From NCBI RefSeq assembly GCF_000003815.2, contig NC_049979.1, forward strand, positions 9,384,267-9,448,266: a DNA stretch of 64,000 bases, written 5' to 3'. Source of the DNA: Branchiostoma floridae (taxonomy: Eukaryota; Chordata; Leptocardii; Amphioxiformes; Branchiostomatidae). Shown in pieces: positions 1 through 13,400 of this stretch. Position 1 is the first letter of the stretch. Each line of letters opens with the position of its first letter. The notes beneath the pieces were generated by a model, which worked only from the letters and a program-made list of their open reading frames with translations, made no database searches and was not told the DNA's origin. Both the position numbers and the translations under genes were made by a program.

Positions 1-3000
1 CAACAGATCCAGAAGTTTCTGAGATTCAATTTCATCAGAAGTCTGTCATACTGTTTTACTTTAATGACCTAACCAAACCCTGATATAGGGAATGGATTGT
101 ATACAACATACACTGAACATATCACTTGGAAGATATTTAAAACCAAATAAAAATATTTAGACATATAGTCTTACAGATCCCACAGACACACCTAAAAATA
201 AAAGCCACATAGGATTTATTCCATCAATAGCATGGGTACCTTGATTCAATGGGGATTGATATAGATTACAATATGGAAACATTGCACACAATAATTGAAT
301 ATAGCCCCCCATTAGGGTTCTTCATAGAGATTACATCCAGCTAAAATTAATCAATAAATCCTGGCGTAATCAAAGGGGGACAGAGTACGCGATCCTTTAC
401 AAGACGACACATTTTAATGAAAGAACATCTATAGATAGAATGGATGAAGTTCAAAGGTTTATGGTGTCATTTTCCAGATGGACTGACATAAAAACAAATC
501 CTTTTCAAATCAAAAGTATACCTGATTGCATCAGGTTGGTCATGCGAAAACAGTTGCGTGGGCAGAGCAATATCAAGGTCCACTGTGACTATCATGGCGC
601 TAACCTCGACATAGCGATTTCACATCTCTACCAATATTTCTTCACCCTGTGGTCGGGAAATTCTCAAGTACAGCAAGAAACACAAGAGGCAGCTCTGACA
701 AAATGGACCTGGGTGGCTTGTCTACTACAGTTTCAAGTTTGTTTTGTCTGACAGAGCTGCTTTGTCAGCATTTCCCATTTGAACTTGTCACAAGCACTTA
801 TGTGTGGGCGTACACCATTTAACCCTCAAGAATATCAACCCCACCAATCTACAAGTCTGGGAAAGGAATGTGGAAACGCTTAGCTCACTGCAGCTGACAC
901 ACATTTGAAACAGCTAAAAGCACCTCTTACATGGTTAATACATTATCAGGCCAGTTCAATTGTTCATCCAAACTAGCAAAATTGACCGGCACAACAATGG
1001 ACCCAGTCAACACTACATTGAAAGTCATGCCAACCTGGTATGACTTTTGGTATTTTTAAAAGGGAAATATAATATTGCGGCTGATTCAGGAGAGATTATA
1101 ATCAGGATATCCCAGAAAGGGGAATATAAATCTATAAACCCTCTGTTATTGGTAACATTTCTTTGTCAATGCTGTGCACTAGTCCAAGAAAAATAAGTAA
1201 GGTTCCCAAAGGATAATTGACGGTATTAGTCATATCTGTCCAAACAACGCTACCCTCAGTTGGTACGCCCCCTCAATGATATTGTCTTTACACCGTGAAG
1301 CCTTGTTTTCTGTACGCGCTGACACTGTTTTGGTTTCCAAAGTGGTAACACATTAGAAACATAACAGACATTTTGATCAAACAAAAAGAAAAACTGGAAA
1401 CTGTATGGCATCCATGTACAGTAATGTAGTACAGAGGTCCTCTGGAGCACAGTTTGTTATTACAGACTAGACAATGCTGAACCCTGGGGGCAATCAGGTT
1501 TAGTTGACTGAAACAAGCCTTGGGGGTCATGGTGGGGGTCATGGACGCATGTTTTTATGGAACCTGCTTGTGTGGCTAGACACATTATTTATTATTTAAC
1601 TACAAGCAATGCAACCCGCTGCAATATAGTGTTGGGCTGTTGGTTTGCCATGTTTATGCATGAAGTTCTGAACTGTAAAAAAATGTATATCACCAGTGTA
1701 GAGTCAATGAAGAGAATTGTTAAATTACTACCTACTGTGTAGAAATGATTCAGGCTGTATGAAAAATATTTCATACCAGCTGCCCAAAGCTGAAGGTACC
1801 AGTACCTACATTATACAGGGTAGCAAAAAATCCAAGGAATCTGGCCTTGTGGTGCCAGCTGACCCTTTCTGAACTTAAGCTTGTAAATAAACTTAAGAAA
1901 ACTGGTACAGGATAACAGAGGGGTAGCAGAGTGGATTTTCTTCCATACAGATAGTAACATACTCATCATAGATAGATAATGGGCTTTTTGATATATCTTT
2001 TTTTTTCACTACTGATTCCCAAACAGACATCGGAACTGCCGGGGGTCACGGCCACTGTGGTAGGTCGTGTTTTGTGAAAACATCTGCAGTTATTTCTCAC
2101 ATCCAGTGGAATTTGCCGAAGTTCACCGAATGGAAAACATCGTCAAACACCACAAATTGTCATAACAGAATTTGTAGTTTTCAACAAGGCACACAGCAAC
2201 AGTTGAAATATAGATCTCAGTTTACAAGTCACAGGATGATGTCAAATACTTGAAAATGTTGGTAGAGATCTGCTATGTTGAACCTGCAAAAGACCTCAAT
2301 GTACGGTAGAAAAACCTGGAAGGTAAGAAATCAGCCTGAATAAAAATAAGATATACTACCTTGCGTGACACATCAAAACCACTGACAAAACATCTTGTTC
2401 TTTCACCTCAATTAGAAATCATTATTGGTTAACTTGTTGCTATTTGGTAAAAGACCGCAGACAGGTTAACAATGAAACCTGACAGAATCTAGTCACAGCC
2501 CTGACCCGCGTTGACCTCAATACCTATTCAACATTTGGATGGGCAGAATTTTCAAAGGAAAACACCGTGGGAACTTCCCTGTACCAGGCAGAAGAGATAA
2601 CCTAGGACTACATGGGAACTTTGGGAGGGGGAACATACCAAGAAAGCAGGAGTCAATTCACCATGATTTATGCATTTGGATCAGCCTCTCAATAATCAAG
2701 TAAGGGCCACTAAAATACTACATGTATGAAAATAGATATGCCACCCTATGAAAATTATTAAGAAACTACTATCTTTATTGTTCACTATTTGCTTTTGATC
2801 TAACAGGAAAATGAAAGAAATGAGATCACAATCATTATAAGCTAAACCGTATCTGTTCATCGCCACTTGTCCATACAAACCCTGAGGCAGGATAGGCCAC
2901 ATCCCCTGCAGAGAAAAACACCGGAATTTCCAGCCTGACAGGGAAATGTGGCAGTGCAGTATACATTCATCAGCATTCCAGTCACATAGCACTCCTTTAC

Positions 3001-5944
3001 TTTGCAGGCATTTTTATACCTAAAGTTTATGCACAGTCCCCTCTGACCGGAAACACAAAACCACACAGTCCACAAACACAATAGGGGCAAGGATCGCTGG
3101 TAAAACAGTAACAGAACCAGGCACGTGGGTGATCTCATGCAGGCAGTTTCCCCCTCTGGGCACCCACACACACTTTACTGTTCAGTGGTATGTATGACCA
3201 TACATTATGACATCATCTGTCTGGCTGGAAGACTGGGATGTCTGTCTGTCCAACTCTACTGAGTAACAAGTCTTGTCTTGGGCACTTCCTGATGTCCATG
3301 TACAACATAGCCTAATATAAATCTATTAATTTTCAGGAATTATATATTGTACAGCAATATTGCCAAATGTAGGCAAACAATAAAATGCAGTTTTTACAAA
3401 ATATATGCAGATTTGATTCATGGGGTATAATGTTAAGCTAATCAGCACAATTTCAAATCAGCTTAATTACATCCAAACAAAACAAAACAAGCCAGTTTCT
3501 GCCCAGTGATGGTTTGACTTTACTATGGTTAAGGACTGAGATCACCTACCCAGAGTGCAATTATTCATTACACACAATAGGATATCCCTCCCTTATTTGC
3601 ACTTGAATCTCATGTAAATTGACCATGACAAGCCACTCAAGGCATACACCTGTCAGCCATTAGGGCACTAGAACAGTAGTCTTCAATGGTTCAAATGAAA
3701 GGGCTGAAGCTATGGAGTGCCTGACGATATGTTTCAACCAGACCCCTCCACAATGAACTTGTAATATAGCTGGGAATGTTGGAGGGTGACAACACATAAT
3801 TGATCATTTACGCATTTGTCCCTAATAAGGTTGCTGTAGCTAGGCTGGCAGGGGACTGACTCACGGCTGCTGAGGTCATATATATGTATGCATATACACA
3901 ACATATGCGTTCAAGTTGGAAAAAGGCTGACTCTACAGAAATAGAATGAGCTCAATATTCTTTGCTCAATTTGATTACAGGAGATTGTTTCTATTCACAT
4001 TTACTAAAAAACATGCATATTCATTTTTAAATTTGACAGTATGAATCCAAATGAGGAAGCCTACAAACAAACAAAAATCTAAAAGTGAAACTCACATGAA
4101 GCAAGAATTCATTGCAACCAAAAGAAAACAAGATATGAATGTGTCATGTCGTAGTACTAGTAGCGAATAGAAATTATGAGACTATCGCTTCTGGATACAG
4201 CACTGTTGGTAGCAAGATGTACTGGTATTTCTTGACAATATTCCAAAGTGCTGCAGCCAAAATAAAGCATCCATTTTTAAAGATAACATAGGAATTTTGA
4301 GCAGATCTCAATCTGTACCTACCCTACAGATACCCACAGGACATAACAAACACTAAGAACCAGAGTGATTGAGAACATCTGGGACCTTCCAGTAGCTACA
4401 GCTGATGTTATCACTGGTGGGGAGGACACAGCTTATGAAAATACAAAGTCATGCTGTACTTGTCCTTAATGTCTTTAGCTCACAGGAAATTGTGAATTGG
4501 CAAAAGTGAAACTTGACAGCCTGTCACTGACGTCAACACCTGTATAGTCAGGATAAGGCCAGTGTTATCTCAGGTAATGTCAGTCGATGACATGACCCTT
4601 ACGCCCTGTAGCACAGCACAGATGGGGAAAAGATGTTTTGGATTGGTTTGTAGAAAATGCTTTACATCTGCTCTTGTCCTAAGCCCCTGTGATCAGCTGC
4701 AACTCTTGGCCTTGCCTCCCAATAGGCCTGAATGAAATCCCTTCTGTGCACAGCTTGTACCAAGGGGGCTGGCACATCATCACTTCTCCATATTGGTCTG
4801 TGATAGAAGCTGCCTTTGTGATGACAGATGTCTAAATGACATGTAGGTGACAGATCTTACTAGTCACTCCCATTCTGTTGTCATGTGGTCTGTTGTTACA
4901 TAAGACAGCAGTAACTTTCCTAAAACGACTGAATATAATGGTGAACAATGTCACTAGTTTCTACAGACAGAAAGACACAACCAACGAATAGGTACTAATG
5001 TTACGTGCAATATCAGTTGTACAAATTATAAGTTCTATATCCACAACATAGGGGTGTGCAAGTGAAGAGGATTCTGTATTTGCCATTTTGCCTAAGAAGC
5101 TGCTGTAATGATCAGGCAAGCAGGAAGTACTGAGATCATATGACAGCCATGCAAGGACCACTTCTATCTCAGGGGACATCATAGGTCTCAATGTTCTGAC
5201 ATTTTAAAGACATCCCCATATTTAAACCATTTTTATCAACCTAATTATCACCAGTCACTTCCTCAAAAATTCCTGACAAGTTCCACAATTGGACAAGTTA
5301 TAAATGCAGACTCATACTAGCATTATATCCATTCTGTTGCTTTGAAGTCTGCTGAGTCAACAAAATCAGATACCAGCTGTGACCATGACATTGTGCATTG
5401 TGATGTACACAGGATGGCTTTGGGATATTCCTATAGTTGCTGGCCGTGTATGTGTGTGTGTGTGTGTGTATGTGTGTGCATATCTGTGTGCATGCCTCTG
5501 TGTGTGTTTGTGTGTGCATAAGTGTGTGCATGTCTGTGTGTTTGTGTATATCTGTGTGTGTATGTGTGTGTGTGTGTAACTGACAGAAATTATCTGTGCA
5601 AGGCTAGAGGGAGATGGATGTCATCAACAGCGAAATACTCCCGAGTAACTCAGGCATAGCAACTAAATCAGATTCTACTTGGTATTGTCCTACAACTGAG
5701 CTGCCTACTAGTACTACATCAAAACACACGCTGTCGGCTACGGGTCAGAGGAGCCCGGGTGGCCTCAGACGTGCCGGGCGCAGGATTTTCTCCCGGTATC
5801 GTGCCTGGACTGACATCTATCTCGAGAAGTATAAACACCCCGGTGCCGGGGGCCTGCATCGCTGGGACGCCCCTACCAGGTATTTATCTTTCCCTCCGCA
5901 GTGCAGCTAGGGTTGCAGTCGCCATGCTGGCTGGCTCTACTTAC
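1..5944. other. Non-coding stretch, inferred first coding intron of the kindlin gene
   Basis: No stretch here reads as a conserved protein on either strand. I looked on the minus strand for the second kindlin coding exon (the Trp-Trp-containing part of the F0 domain) and did not find it, so that exon should lie beyond the left edge. The open frames here are short and unconvincing. The region is AT-rich with one long TG microsatellite near its right end and a perfect CRE octamer (TGACGTCA) at 4528-4535 whose role is unknown. Confidence 0.6.
5446..5578. repeat. Imperfect (TG)n microsatellite
   Basis: About 130 bases of TG dinucleotides interrupted by TA, CA and TT steps. Because of its period it is open in several frames on both strands, giving Cys/Val-rich and His/Thr-rich translations. 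These should not be taken as genes. Confidence 0.95.
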
Positions 5945-6086
5945 CCAGCGACTCTACCAGCTTGATCATGACGTTTCCTATGGACATGTCGCCGTCCACC
6001 CGCAGTTTCCTCTCGGCCTTCAGGTCCGTCACCAGCACGTTCAGCTCCCACGACCCGTCCCCGACCACGCGCCCTTCGTGCATCAT
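5945..6086 (-). CDS. FERMT2: Kindlin (fermitin family), first coding exon; gene partial
   Basis: This exon encodes the N-terminal 47 residues of a kindlin, the integrin co-activator that binds the beta-integrin tail at focal adhesions. The translation starts Met-Met-His-Glu-Gly and contains DGSWELNVLVTDL followed by GNVMIKLVESL. These line up with the start of the kindlin F0 ubiquitin-like domain (GTWELSVHVTDL and GGVMLKLVEKL in vertebrate kindlin-2). The exon ends in phase 1 at a consensus GTAAGT donor (5944-5939). An in-frame ATG lies 99 bases upstream at 6185, but family similarity begins only at MMHEG, which has A at -3, so I use 6086. All other exons (rest of F0, F1, F2/PH, F3) are off the left edge. 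An invertebrate chordate is expected to have one kindlin, so the symbol means FERMT family, closest to FERMT2. Confidence 0.85.
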
Positions 6087-6640
6087 CTTGAAAGGTTTCT
6101 GTATGCGGAAATATTCTCCTCGGCCGTAAGTCGTTGGTTGCCCTCCCACCTCTCGGGGTCCGAGTTCAAATTGGCAAACACACAAACGGTTCTCCTGGCG
6201 TCAGACGTGATATCAGTCTCTGTCCCGGGAGAGCGCGACTCAAATATCGCTCAAATTCCAGCTCTTCCCGTGTCCGAGAGAAAACAGCTTCGGTCGAATC
6301 TCAGTCGACACACGGGCTATGTACAACTTGGGTAGGAATCGTCCTTACGTCCAAAATTAGGTCTCGGAGTGGAGGGGTCACCCCACCACCAACTTCGCAG
6401 AAATGTCCAAAATGGGGCAGTGTGTCCACGGGATAGGCCCACCTCTGGATCTGAGTCAGTCGAGCCAGTTCCGTTGCGGCAACATCGGCTTTATATCCCC
6501 GTGGGCGTCCTTGGACGCGCGATGAGAGGCCTCGGAAGTCGACGACACGACCAGCCGAAGAAGAGGGAGGGGACGAAGCCGGGAATTTCGCCGCAGCCAA
6601 AAACAGCAACACCGAAGTTCCTGCCACTCTCACAACATCT

Positions 6641-6650
6641 CCTTATATGG
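6641..6650. promoter_or_regulatory. Perfect CArG box (candidate SRF site)
   Basis: The sequence CCTTATATGG fits CC(A/T)6GG exactly and lies 555 bp upstream of the kindlin start codon, inside the GC-rich promoter area. SRF/MRTF regulates many adhesion and actin genes, so the site suits a kindlin promoter. The functional assignment is inferred. Confidence 0.45.
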
Positions 6651-9047
6651 CGTTCCAGGGCTGGCGGGCGGGCGGGACCTCTCAAGCCTCGCTCCAGGCG
6701 TGTGATTGGGCACGTCCCGGGGTCGCGGGTTCAAACTCATCACATATTCATTATTGACACAAACAACTACCCAAGGAACAGAAATGAAGCCAAACAACAA
6801 AGCAACTTATATGATAGGTCTTTAAGAGAAATCGATGTGTAGTGTTATTAACGTTATATTTGAACACTTCTCTTCGCCAGTGAATGTAATTTTAACGTTA
6901 TGTTCAAGTTATGATGCTACAAAGCTTGTCTTTCAGAACAACCATGGGTCGATGGGACTCTTATCGTTCTGAAATATAATCACTCGAAGAAAAGTTCTAA
7001 GAGAATAAAGACACATTAAATACAAATTACAACCACTTTTTCTTTTCAAATGCAACTTAAATCAAATATTTTTTCGAGTTTCTCTCTTTTCTTTCTTGCA
7101 ATAAAGATAACATTACAGAACTTTATATGGAAATCAGTGTAACCGTCTGTCATATTTGATATTGAGTCAGCTGTATGTGATGTTGTCTTTATAACTTTTT
7201 ATAAATTTATCAACTATTCATTATTATCATTCATCGGGCGTATCACATTCCACTATGTACCTTTCCCAGAAGACATGAACGCATCTCCTGAACGAGACTA
7301 CTACACTGTGCCACGTTCCGACTTTGCTGATTGGCCCAGGTCGGGGTCGGGTCACCTGAGAGCCAATCGCGGGCAGAGATTCTTTCTGCTCGCGAAGAAG
7401 CGCGAAATCTGAAACTCACCCGCGTCCAGGAAACCCGATCTCCATTGGCGGGAATTTATCATTTCCGGTGTATAGTTTTGCATTGACTGATTTACTGAAG
7501 GACGTTATGATTGTGCGTCAGTGCCCCGGTAACTTCCCGTTTCACCGCATCTTTGTCTCACCAAGTAGGTAAACAACGGGAAAGGAATGAGTCATAGTAC
7601 AAATGGGCTATCCCAAGATATAACGATCAGCTACCGTTTTTCAGTGGCAGGTTTGAGTCTTTGACTCCATTATTTCCAACCGAGGTCTCTTTTGAACGAC
7701 AAGCATTTGGGATTTTCTTTGTCACTTTGTACATCTTTGAGATCGTTTTGTGTGGTATTCAATCAAATGAAGCCCTTTCTGTTTTTAGTTTGTTTGCTTG
7801 TTTGTTTGTTTACGCCACACGTTTCGACGACTGAAACCATATATCTGCTTTGAGGATCAGGTCTCTTGATAATATCCAAGTATCAAAACAGAGGGTAAAA
7901 TGCGACATCAGATATACAATCATACAAGTCATCACAGACCGGGAAACGGCAGCGGAAACGTAACGAAACATCATATTCTAGTATCATAGAGAGGTAACGT
8001 TACGCCGAACTTCGAGATTCAATAGATTCTAACGTTACTAACGTTATATGTCACCTCAAGTTATAATCCCTATAAATATTTATATAGAGAATTCACAATT
8101 GGTAGTAACTCAACTATAGGCATTTTCTAACAGCAGGCTCTCTATTGACAGTTTTTTTATTATGGTAAACAAAGCATAGCCCGAGGATATGATAACATAG
8201 ATGACGTAACAACAACAAATGCGGTCTTGTGGGACGAATTAATCAACCGTGTATTCATCGTGTCAAACGTCTTTCTGACAAGTCATCACGTATAGCATTC
8301 ACTAGGATGACGAGTCAACCCATATCCACTAGCACTTAGTCGATCACGTATGAAACTAGCTAGCGCTGAGATATCAGTTGCAAATATTATTAATCAAAAC
8401 CACTGTGAAAATGTTTTCAAAATAATGACCACGGTGTAGCTGCCGTAACAGCGCCAGAGAACATAGAAAGGCTGTCATGGCGGATTTTGTCAGATTTCAG
8501 AAGTAAAACATTTCTCAAACCCAGTAACGACAGCGATACGCGATTTTACCAAGTCGTTGAACTAAAATGAATCCTAGAAAAAACAAATAGAAGATCATAG
8601 ACGCAGTAGAAATACCTAGAACTTATACTTCTAAAAGGTAAAAGAACTCTAAAAGACAAAAGTACACACTTGAGCTACACCTCGGACACCTGTGAACGGT
8701 AAATGTGTACAATTCCCGCCTCCATGCGGTTTTATAGGAGTTTTACCCTGGAAACATCACGAGTAGCTTTATGAGATCGATCTCCCCGAGAAAGTGAGGA
8801 GATGAGGGCGCCAGCGAGTGGGTGTTTTCGTCATCTCAGGTGGAACGGAAGGTAAACAGTCGTCACCTGGGCTGTTGTTTGTGTGTCCGGGCATGGTGCA
8901 TTCGTACTAAGTGACGTAAGTTTTCTTGCGTGTGTTGTTTTTGTTTTACGCACATCAACGACATCTTCTCATCTTCTGTTGTTCGTGCTATTTGCTAGTC
9001 CGATAGATAAGTCTGGCCTACTAGGAACCATCGGGATTTAGTCCACC

Positions 9048-9050
<3 letters not shown>

Positions 9051-9080
<30 letters not shown>
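9051..9080. repeat. (AT)15 microsatellite
   Basis: Fifteen uninterrupted AT units in the kindlin/TTC8 intergenic region. Confidence 0.95.
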
Positions 9081-9084
<4 letters not shown>

Positions 9085-10157
9085 AACTTCGGGACACAGG
9101 TTAAAAGATCTAGAAAAATCCATTGATTAACGTGCCAAAGCCAATTGTTATAGGTTAAAGTGTACGCGGTTGCCTAGAAGGATGGATCAATAATAGCACA
9201 AAAGCAAAAGGATTTTTACTTGAAAAGAATCTAATCTGGAACTGTTGAGTCATGCGCCGTTACTAACCACCCTCAAAAAGTACATTGACAATTGGGATAT
9301 ACAGAAAGTCGTCGTAAGCTTCCCGCTCTGGGACTGAGGGTAAATCGAGTAGCCAACAAAAGGACAATATTGTGCATACGTTTACAATGGGTACCAGGCC
9401 TACGTGTTCATCTTTCATAAGTTGTTAAAATACAGATCAAATGAAAGCTCAACAGCTCTTATCTCGTATGGGGAAAACGCCTACATATAACGGTTAACTA
9501 AACAGAACTTGACAGAGTCTTACGTCGACATGACCACAGAGGTGGGTGTTACAAGATTGTAGACGAAGGGAGGGCTTTCTGGTGTTGTCTTCGCCCCCGT
9601 TAACTCTGGACAAAAAAGTTACACCCACGTAGTCGGGACGGTGACATTTTACTTAGCTCTTAAAATGGGTCAACATGTGTGGACAAGGAAAAGATGACGT
9701 CGTAATGTGCAAATATATTGCAGCAGTGACGTACTTTGAAGTGGGTACTTCCGGAATTCCCCATATTTCCCACAACTGTTGTTCTGGGTCAAGGATAACC
9801 GTTGCTGCCGTTTAATTTACTTGCACAACGTGTCTATTGCCAATTGAAGATACAAATGTTCAATGTATTACACCTATTTAAATGTTTACTGACCATAAGT
9901 GAATGGGCATGACAAGAATTCTCTTGTTGGCAATGTGCTCCTTTTCTATTATAAATGTTGAGAAATTTCATTTTAAGATGGATCATACGTTTGAAATGAC
10001 TTTAAAATTCTTGATAGCATTGTGCATTGACATTACAAGATCCACAATGATTGACGGGGCTGACAATCGTCTTCGCCAATATACATTGTCACAGCTCTTA
10101 TGGGCTAACAACGCTCCCAGCGATTTATTGTAAAACCGCAAGCCTAACCTCTTGCGA

Positions 10158-10168
10158 CCGCCATTTTG
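10158..10168. promoter_or_regulatory. YY1-like site upstream of TTC8
   Basis: CCGCCATTTTG is the reverse complement of the YY1 core (CAAAATGGCGG). It lies 250-260 bp before the TTC8 start codon, a usual place for YY1 sites just downstream of transcription starts in TATA-less promoters. I could not find an RFX X-box here, although one would be expected for a ciliary gene. Confidence 0.4.
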
Positions 10169-10417
10169 AATACCTGCCGCTGAAAAGAAGCCTCGAAGTT
10201 GGGGATGAAGAGTTGGGACCAGTAGGAACCTGTCTCCTGGGCTTGAATTTTCGCACGACCCTTTCCAACTGATGCTGTAATAGGTCTGGTCTGCATCTAA
10301 CACCGCTGCTGGACACAGAGTGAGCAGAACCCAGCGAAGCCCTGCGTTTTTCCTTCAACTTTAAGTCTATACACAAAGATCTGCCCACCTGTACCTGTGC
10401 AACGTTAACGTTACACG

Positions 10418-13400
10418 ATGATGGGAACTATGCGTCAAGATTTCGGTGCTGCCGCCATGGCGCTGGTTCCCCGTGGAATGGACCCTCTCTACACGGCACT
10501 GTCCCTGTTCCGGAGACGGAAGTTCGAGGACTGTGTCACAGTCTGTACTATGCTGCTGGAGAAGAATCCATATGACCAGGTGAGCTTCTCCTCCCCCCAC
10601 CCCCTCTCCCCATCTAGAACTTCTTTAAAAAGTTAAAAATCTCTTCGTCTTCTACAAGGAGTCGTCTTTCAATTTTTTGGGTACAAAACGTGTAGTTTGT
10701 TGAGGTAACGTTAATCCTTTAGTAGAACCTAATAATGCCTCTTTCTGTGTTTGTGTTTGCTTCTTTGTTTCGCATCACTAACAAGCCTAACCACCATCCC
10801 CCCTGCCCCCAGGCTGCGTGGACCCTGAAGATGCGTGCGCTGACGGAGCAGCTGTATGTGGATGAGGTGGACGTGGATGAGGAGGGGATCGCTGAGATGC
10901 TGATGGACGATAACGCCATCGCTGAGGTCGCACGTAAGTCTCAGCTGTTCACACAATGCTCATAAAGTTCTCTATATTGGTTTGGTTCCTGTTCATGAAT
11001 TGATGGAAATCTGTCCCTTTGAAGTTTGATATACATGTATAATAACGTTACATATCCTCTATAAACAACGTTGCTAAGATTATAACGTTACATCTCAAAG
11101 TCAGTGTTTATTCATTTTTTTTTAGGTCCAGGAACATCCCTGAAAAAGCCTGGAACTTCAAGTGGTGGACCAAGTCCAGGTGTCCGGTATGGCTATTACA
11201 AAATCTTCGTGAATCTAACTTCTATAACGTAACAATAGAGAATCAAAACTTGTTGGATCACAATTTACTGTTACATGTTGTGATCCTAGCCTAAGATTAT
11301 GGAACCCATCTCATTGCACAAGAATTCCTGTTACAGACTACACGTTGCTGTTGACCTATTGTCAACATAATGAGTCCAATATCTTACTACATGTTTATCA
11401 CGATCCGTCCAGCCCCACATCCCAGTCAGGCCGCCCCCTGAGTGGGTTTGTGCGGCCGGGTACCCAGGGGGGTCGTCCAGGCACCATGGAGCAGGCTATC
11501 CGTACCCCCCGCACGGCACACACGGCTAGACCAGTCACATCAGCATCGGGAAGGTTCGTCAGACTGGGAACTGTAAGTGGCCTTAATTGTATTTGCTGTA
11601 GATTTGTCCTTAGTTTGGAATTGCATATGACTAAGAGTTTTCTGGTTGACCAAGTACATTGCAGTTGTGATATTTAATTTAGTAGATTTAACTAAGATAA
11701 TGTTGAAGCTATGTTGTACGGCCTAGGAAATTGTTGTGTGTCCAGAGTGTAGTCTTTTGTGTGAAGCCTTTTTTTAGAGAGAATCCCACCTAGCAACCCT
11801 AATTGTTTTCAGGATAATAATTGTTAAACACAACATTTGTTTAAGGCCTGATCATGACTGATCAGACTAATGTAAGGATCTGAACTGCTTTTTTTTTATA
11901 TTACACTATTATTATTTACAGGGAGCAATTGTGCAACACTTTTCAGATCGAATTGCAAAAATTTGAACATTTAGACCTATATGCCTATAACTTTGTTTTC
12001 TTCCTCCCCGCAGGCTTCCATGTTGTCCACTCCTGATGGTCCCTTCATCAACCTGGCTCGGCTCAACTTCCACAAGTATGCAGCCAGACAGAGCCTGGCC
12101 AAGCCTCTGTTTGAGTACATCTTCCACCATGAGAATGATGTCAGGAATGTAAGACAATAGTTTTCCTACTTCACAGTTCACAGCAGACTACTCTATATAA
12201 GTTACTAGTAGTGTGTAAAGTGTGTAAGGTCTAAGCCAATTAAGTGATGACTGATGGCAACATTTTCATTACTGCCTTGTTTTTCTTTGAATATTTTAAT
12301 CTTTCCTCCTAATGTCTGCTTGTAGATTGTTCAGGGTGATTGGTTAATTTGGCACCCCCATAATTGATAATACCTAATTTAAAGCATGTTGTTGTTTTAT
12401 AGTTGCTTACTTTTGTCCTACAAAGATTGTACAATGTTTCTTTATTGTATGTTGTCCCCAGGCTCTTGAGCTTGCAGCACTTGCTACAGAAGAGGCCCAG
12501 TTCAAAGACTGGTGGTGGAAAGTACAGCTGGCTAAATGCTACTACAGGTATGTCCACACATGTAAGCTTACACATACACACATACAATCCTTATGAGAAA
12601 CAAGTCATTTAGAGAAAACAGAAAGTATTTTTATAATCAGACCAGTTATTCTTTCTGATAGCATCTATCCATGCAGAGGCCAAAGCTAGAATTCATGCAT
12701 GTAGCTTGCTGTTGTATATGATAGGGAAAGCTGTATTGGAATAAGAAAAAGTTCAGTATACAGAAAGATTGCAGCAGCAAGGTGTCCAGACCACATCAGC
12801 AGGACTACATGTACTACCACTACTTAGAAGACAGACAGAAAGAAAATTTATTGTGCTGTTGTAGATTTCTATCATTGCAGTAAGACATGTCTTCCTTCCT
12901 CCCCTCTGGCAGACTTGGTTTGTTCCGTGATGCTGAGCGTCAACTGAAGTCTGCTCTGGTTCAGCAGGTGATGGTAGACACCTACCTGTACCTGTGTAAG
13001 GTGTACGTACGCATGGACCAGCCTCTCACTGCCATCGAAGTCTTCAGCCAGGGTCTGGAGCACTTCCCTGGGGAGGTCTCTCTCCTCACCGGCATTGCAA
13101 GGATATATGATGTAAGCCTTTGGGTCTTGTCATGATGCCTTATTTGGGTAACGAGTACCGTAAATCATGAAATATGTGTGGTGCTTTTATGTTCAAAGTT
13201 TGTGCAGTAACCTTTCCCCTGTGAAATCATCACAACACGAACTTTGATGAATTTACAGTATTTGCATCATGAAGTATTCATTCCAGAAGAAAGTGTACCC
13301 AGCTCCAGCTTCAGACAGACTTCCTTCTCCAGCAAGTCTTGTTTCGGAGAGGGCAGCAATATCAATGTTGAAGCGATCAAGTTCTCGACTCACAAGAGCA

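Larger units (their letters stand above)
6087..10417. promoter_or_regulatory. Divergent intergenic region between kindlin and TTC8
   Basis: The two flanking genes are transcribed away from each other, so both 5' ends face this region. About 6100-6740 is GC- and CpG-rich, with GGCGGGCGGGCGGG near 6660-6675, typical of a broad TATA-less promoter and probably the kindlin 5' end. A second CpG-bearing part spans about 7300-7560 and 8700-8850. I see no conserved protein frame: the open frames at 6301-6842 are GC-rich low-complexity translations. The TTC8-proximal part has a YY1-like site. Confidence 0.55.

Noticed and set aside
440-751. 103-residue plus-strand frame near the left edge
   Set aside because: No recognisable domain, no splice or promoter context, and it lies in the inferred kindlin intron.
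4528-4535. Perfect CRE (TGACGTCA) in the kindlin intron
   Set aside because: One octamer in 6 kb of intron with no supporting context; chance is not excluded.
5298-5579. Cys/Val-rich and His/Thr-rich frames
   Set aside because: They are translations of the TG microsatellite.
6301-6842. GC-rich open frames on both strands upstream of kindlin
   Set aside because: GC-rich DNA has few stop codons. The translations are low-complexity Arg/Pro/Gly and unlike known proteins.
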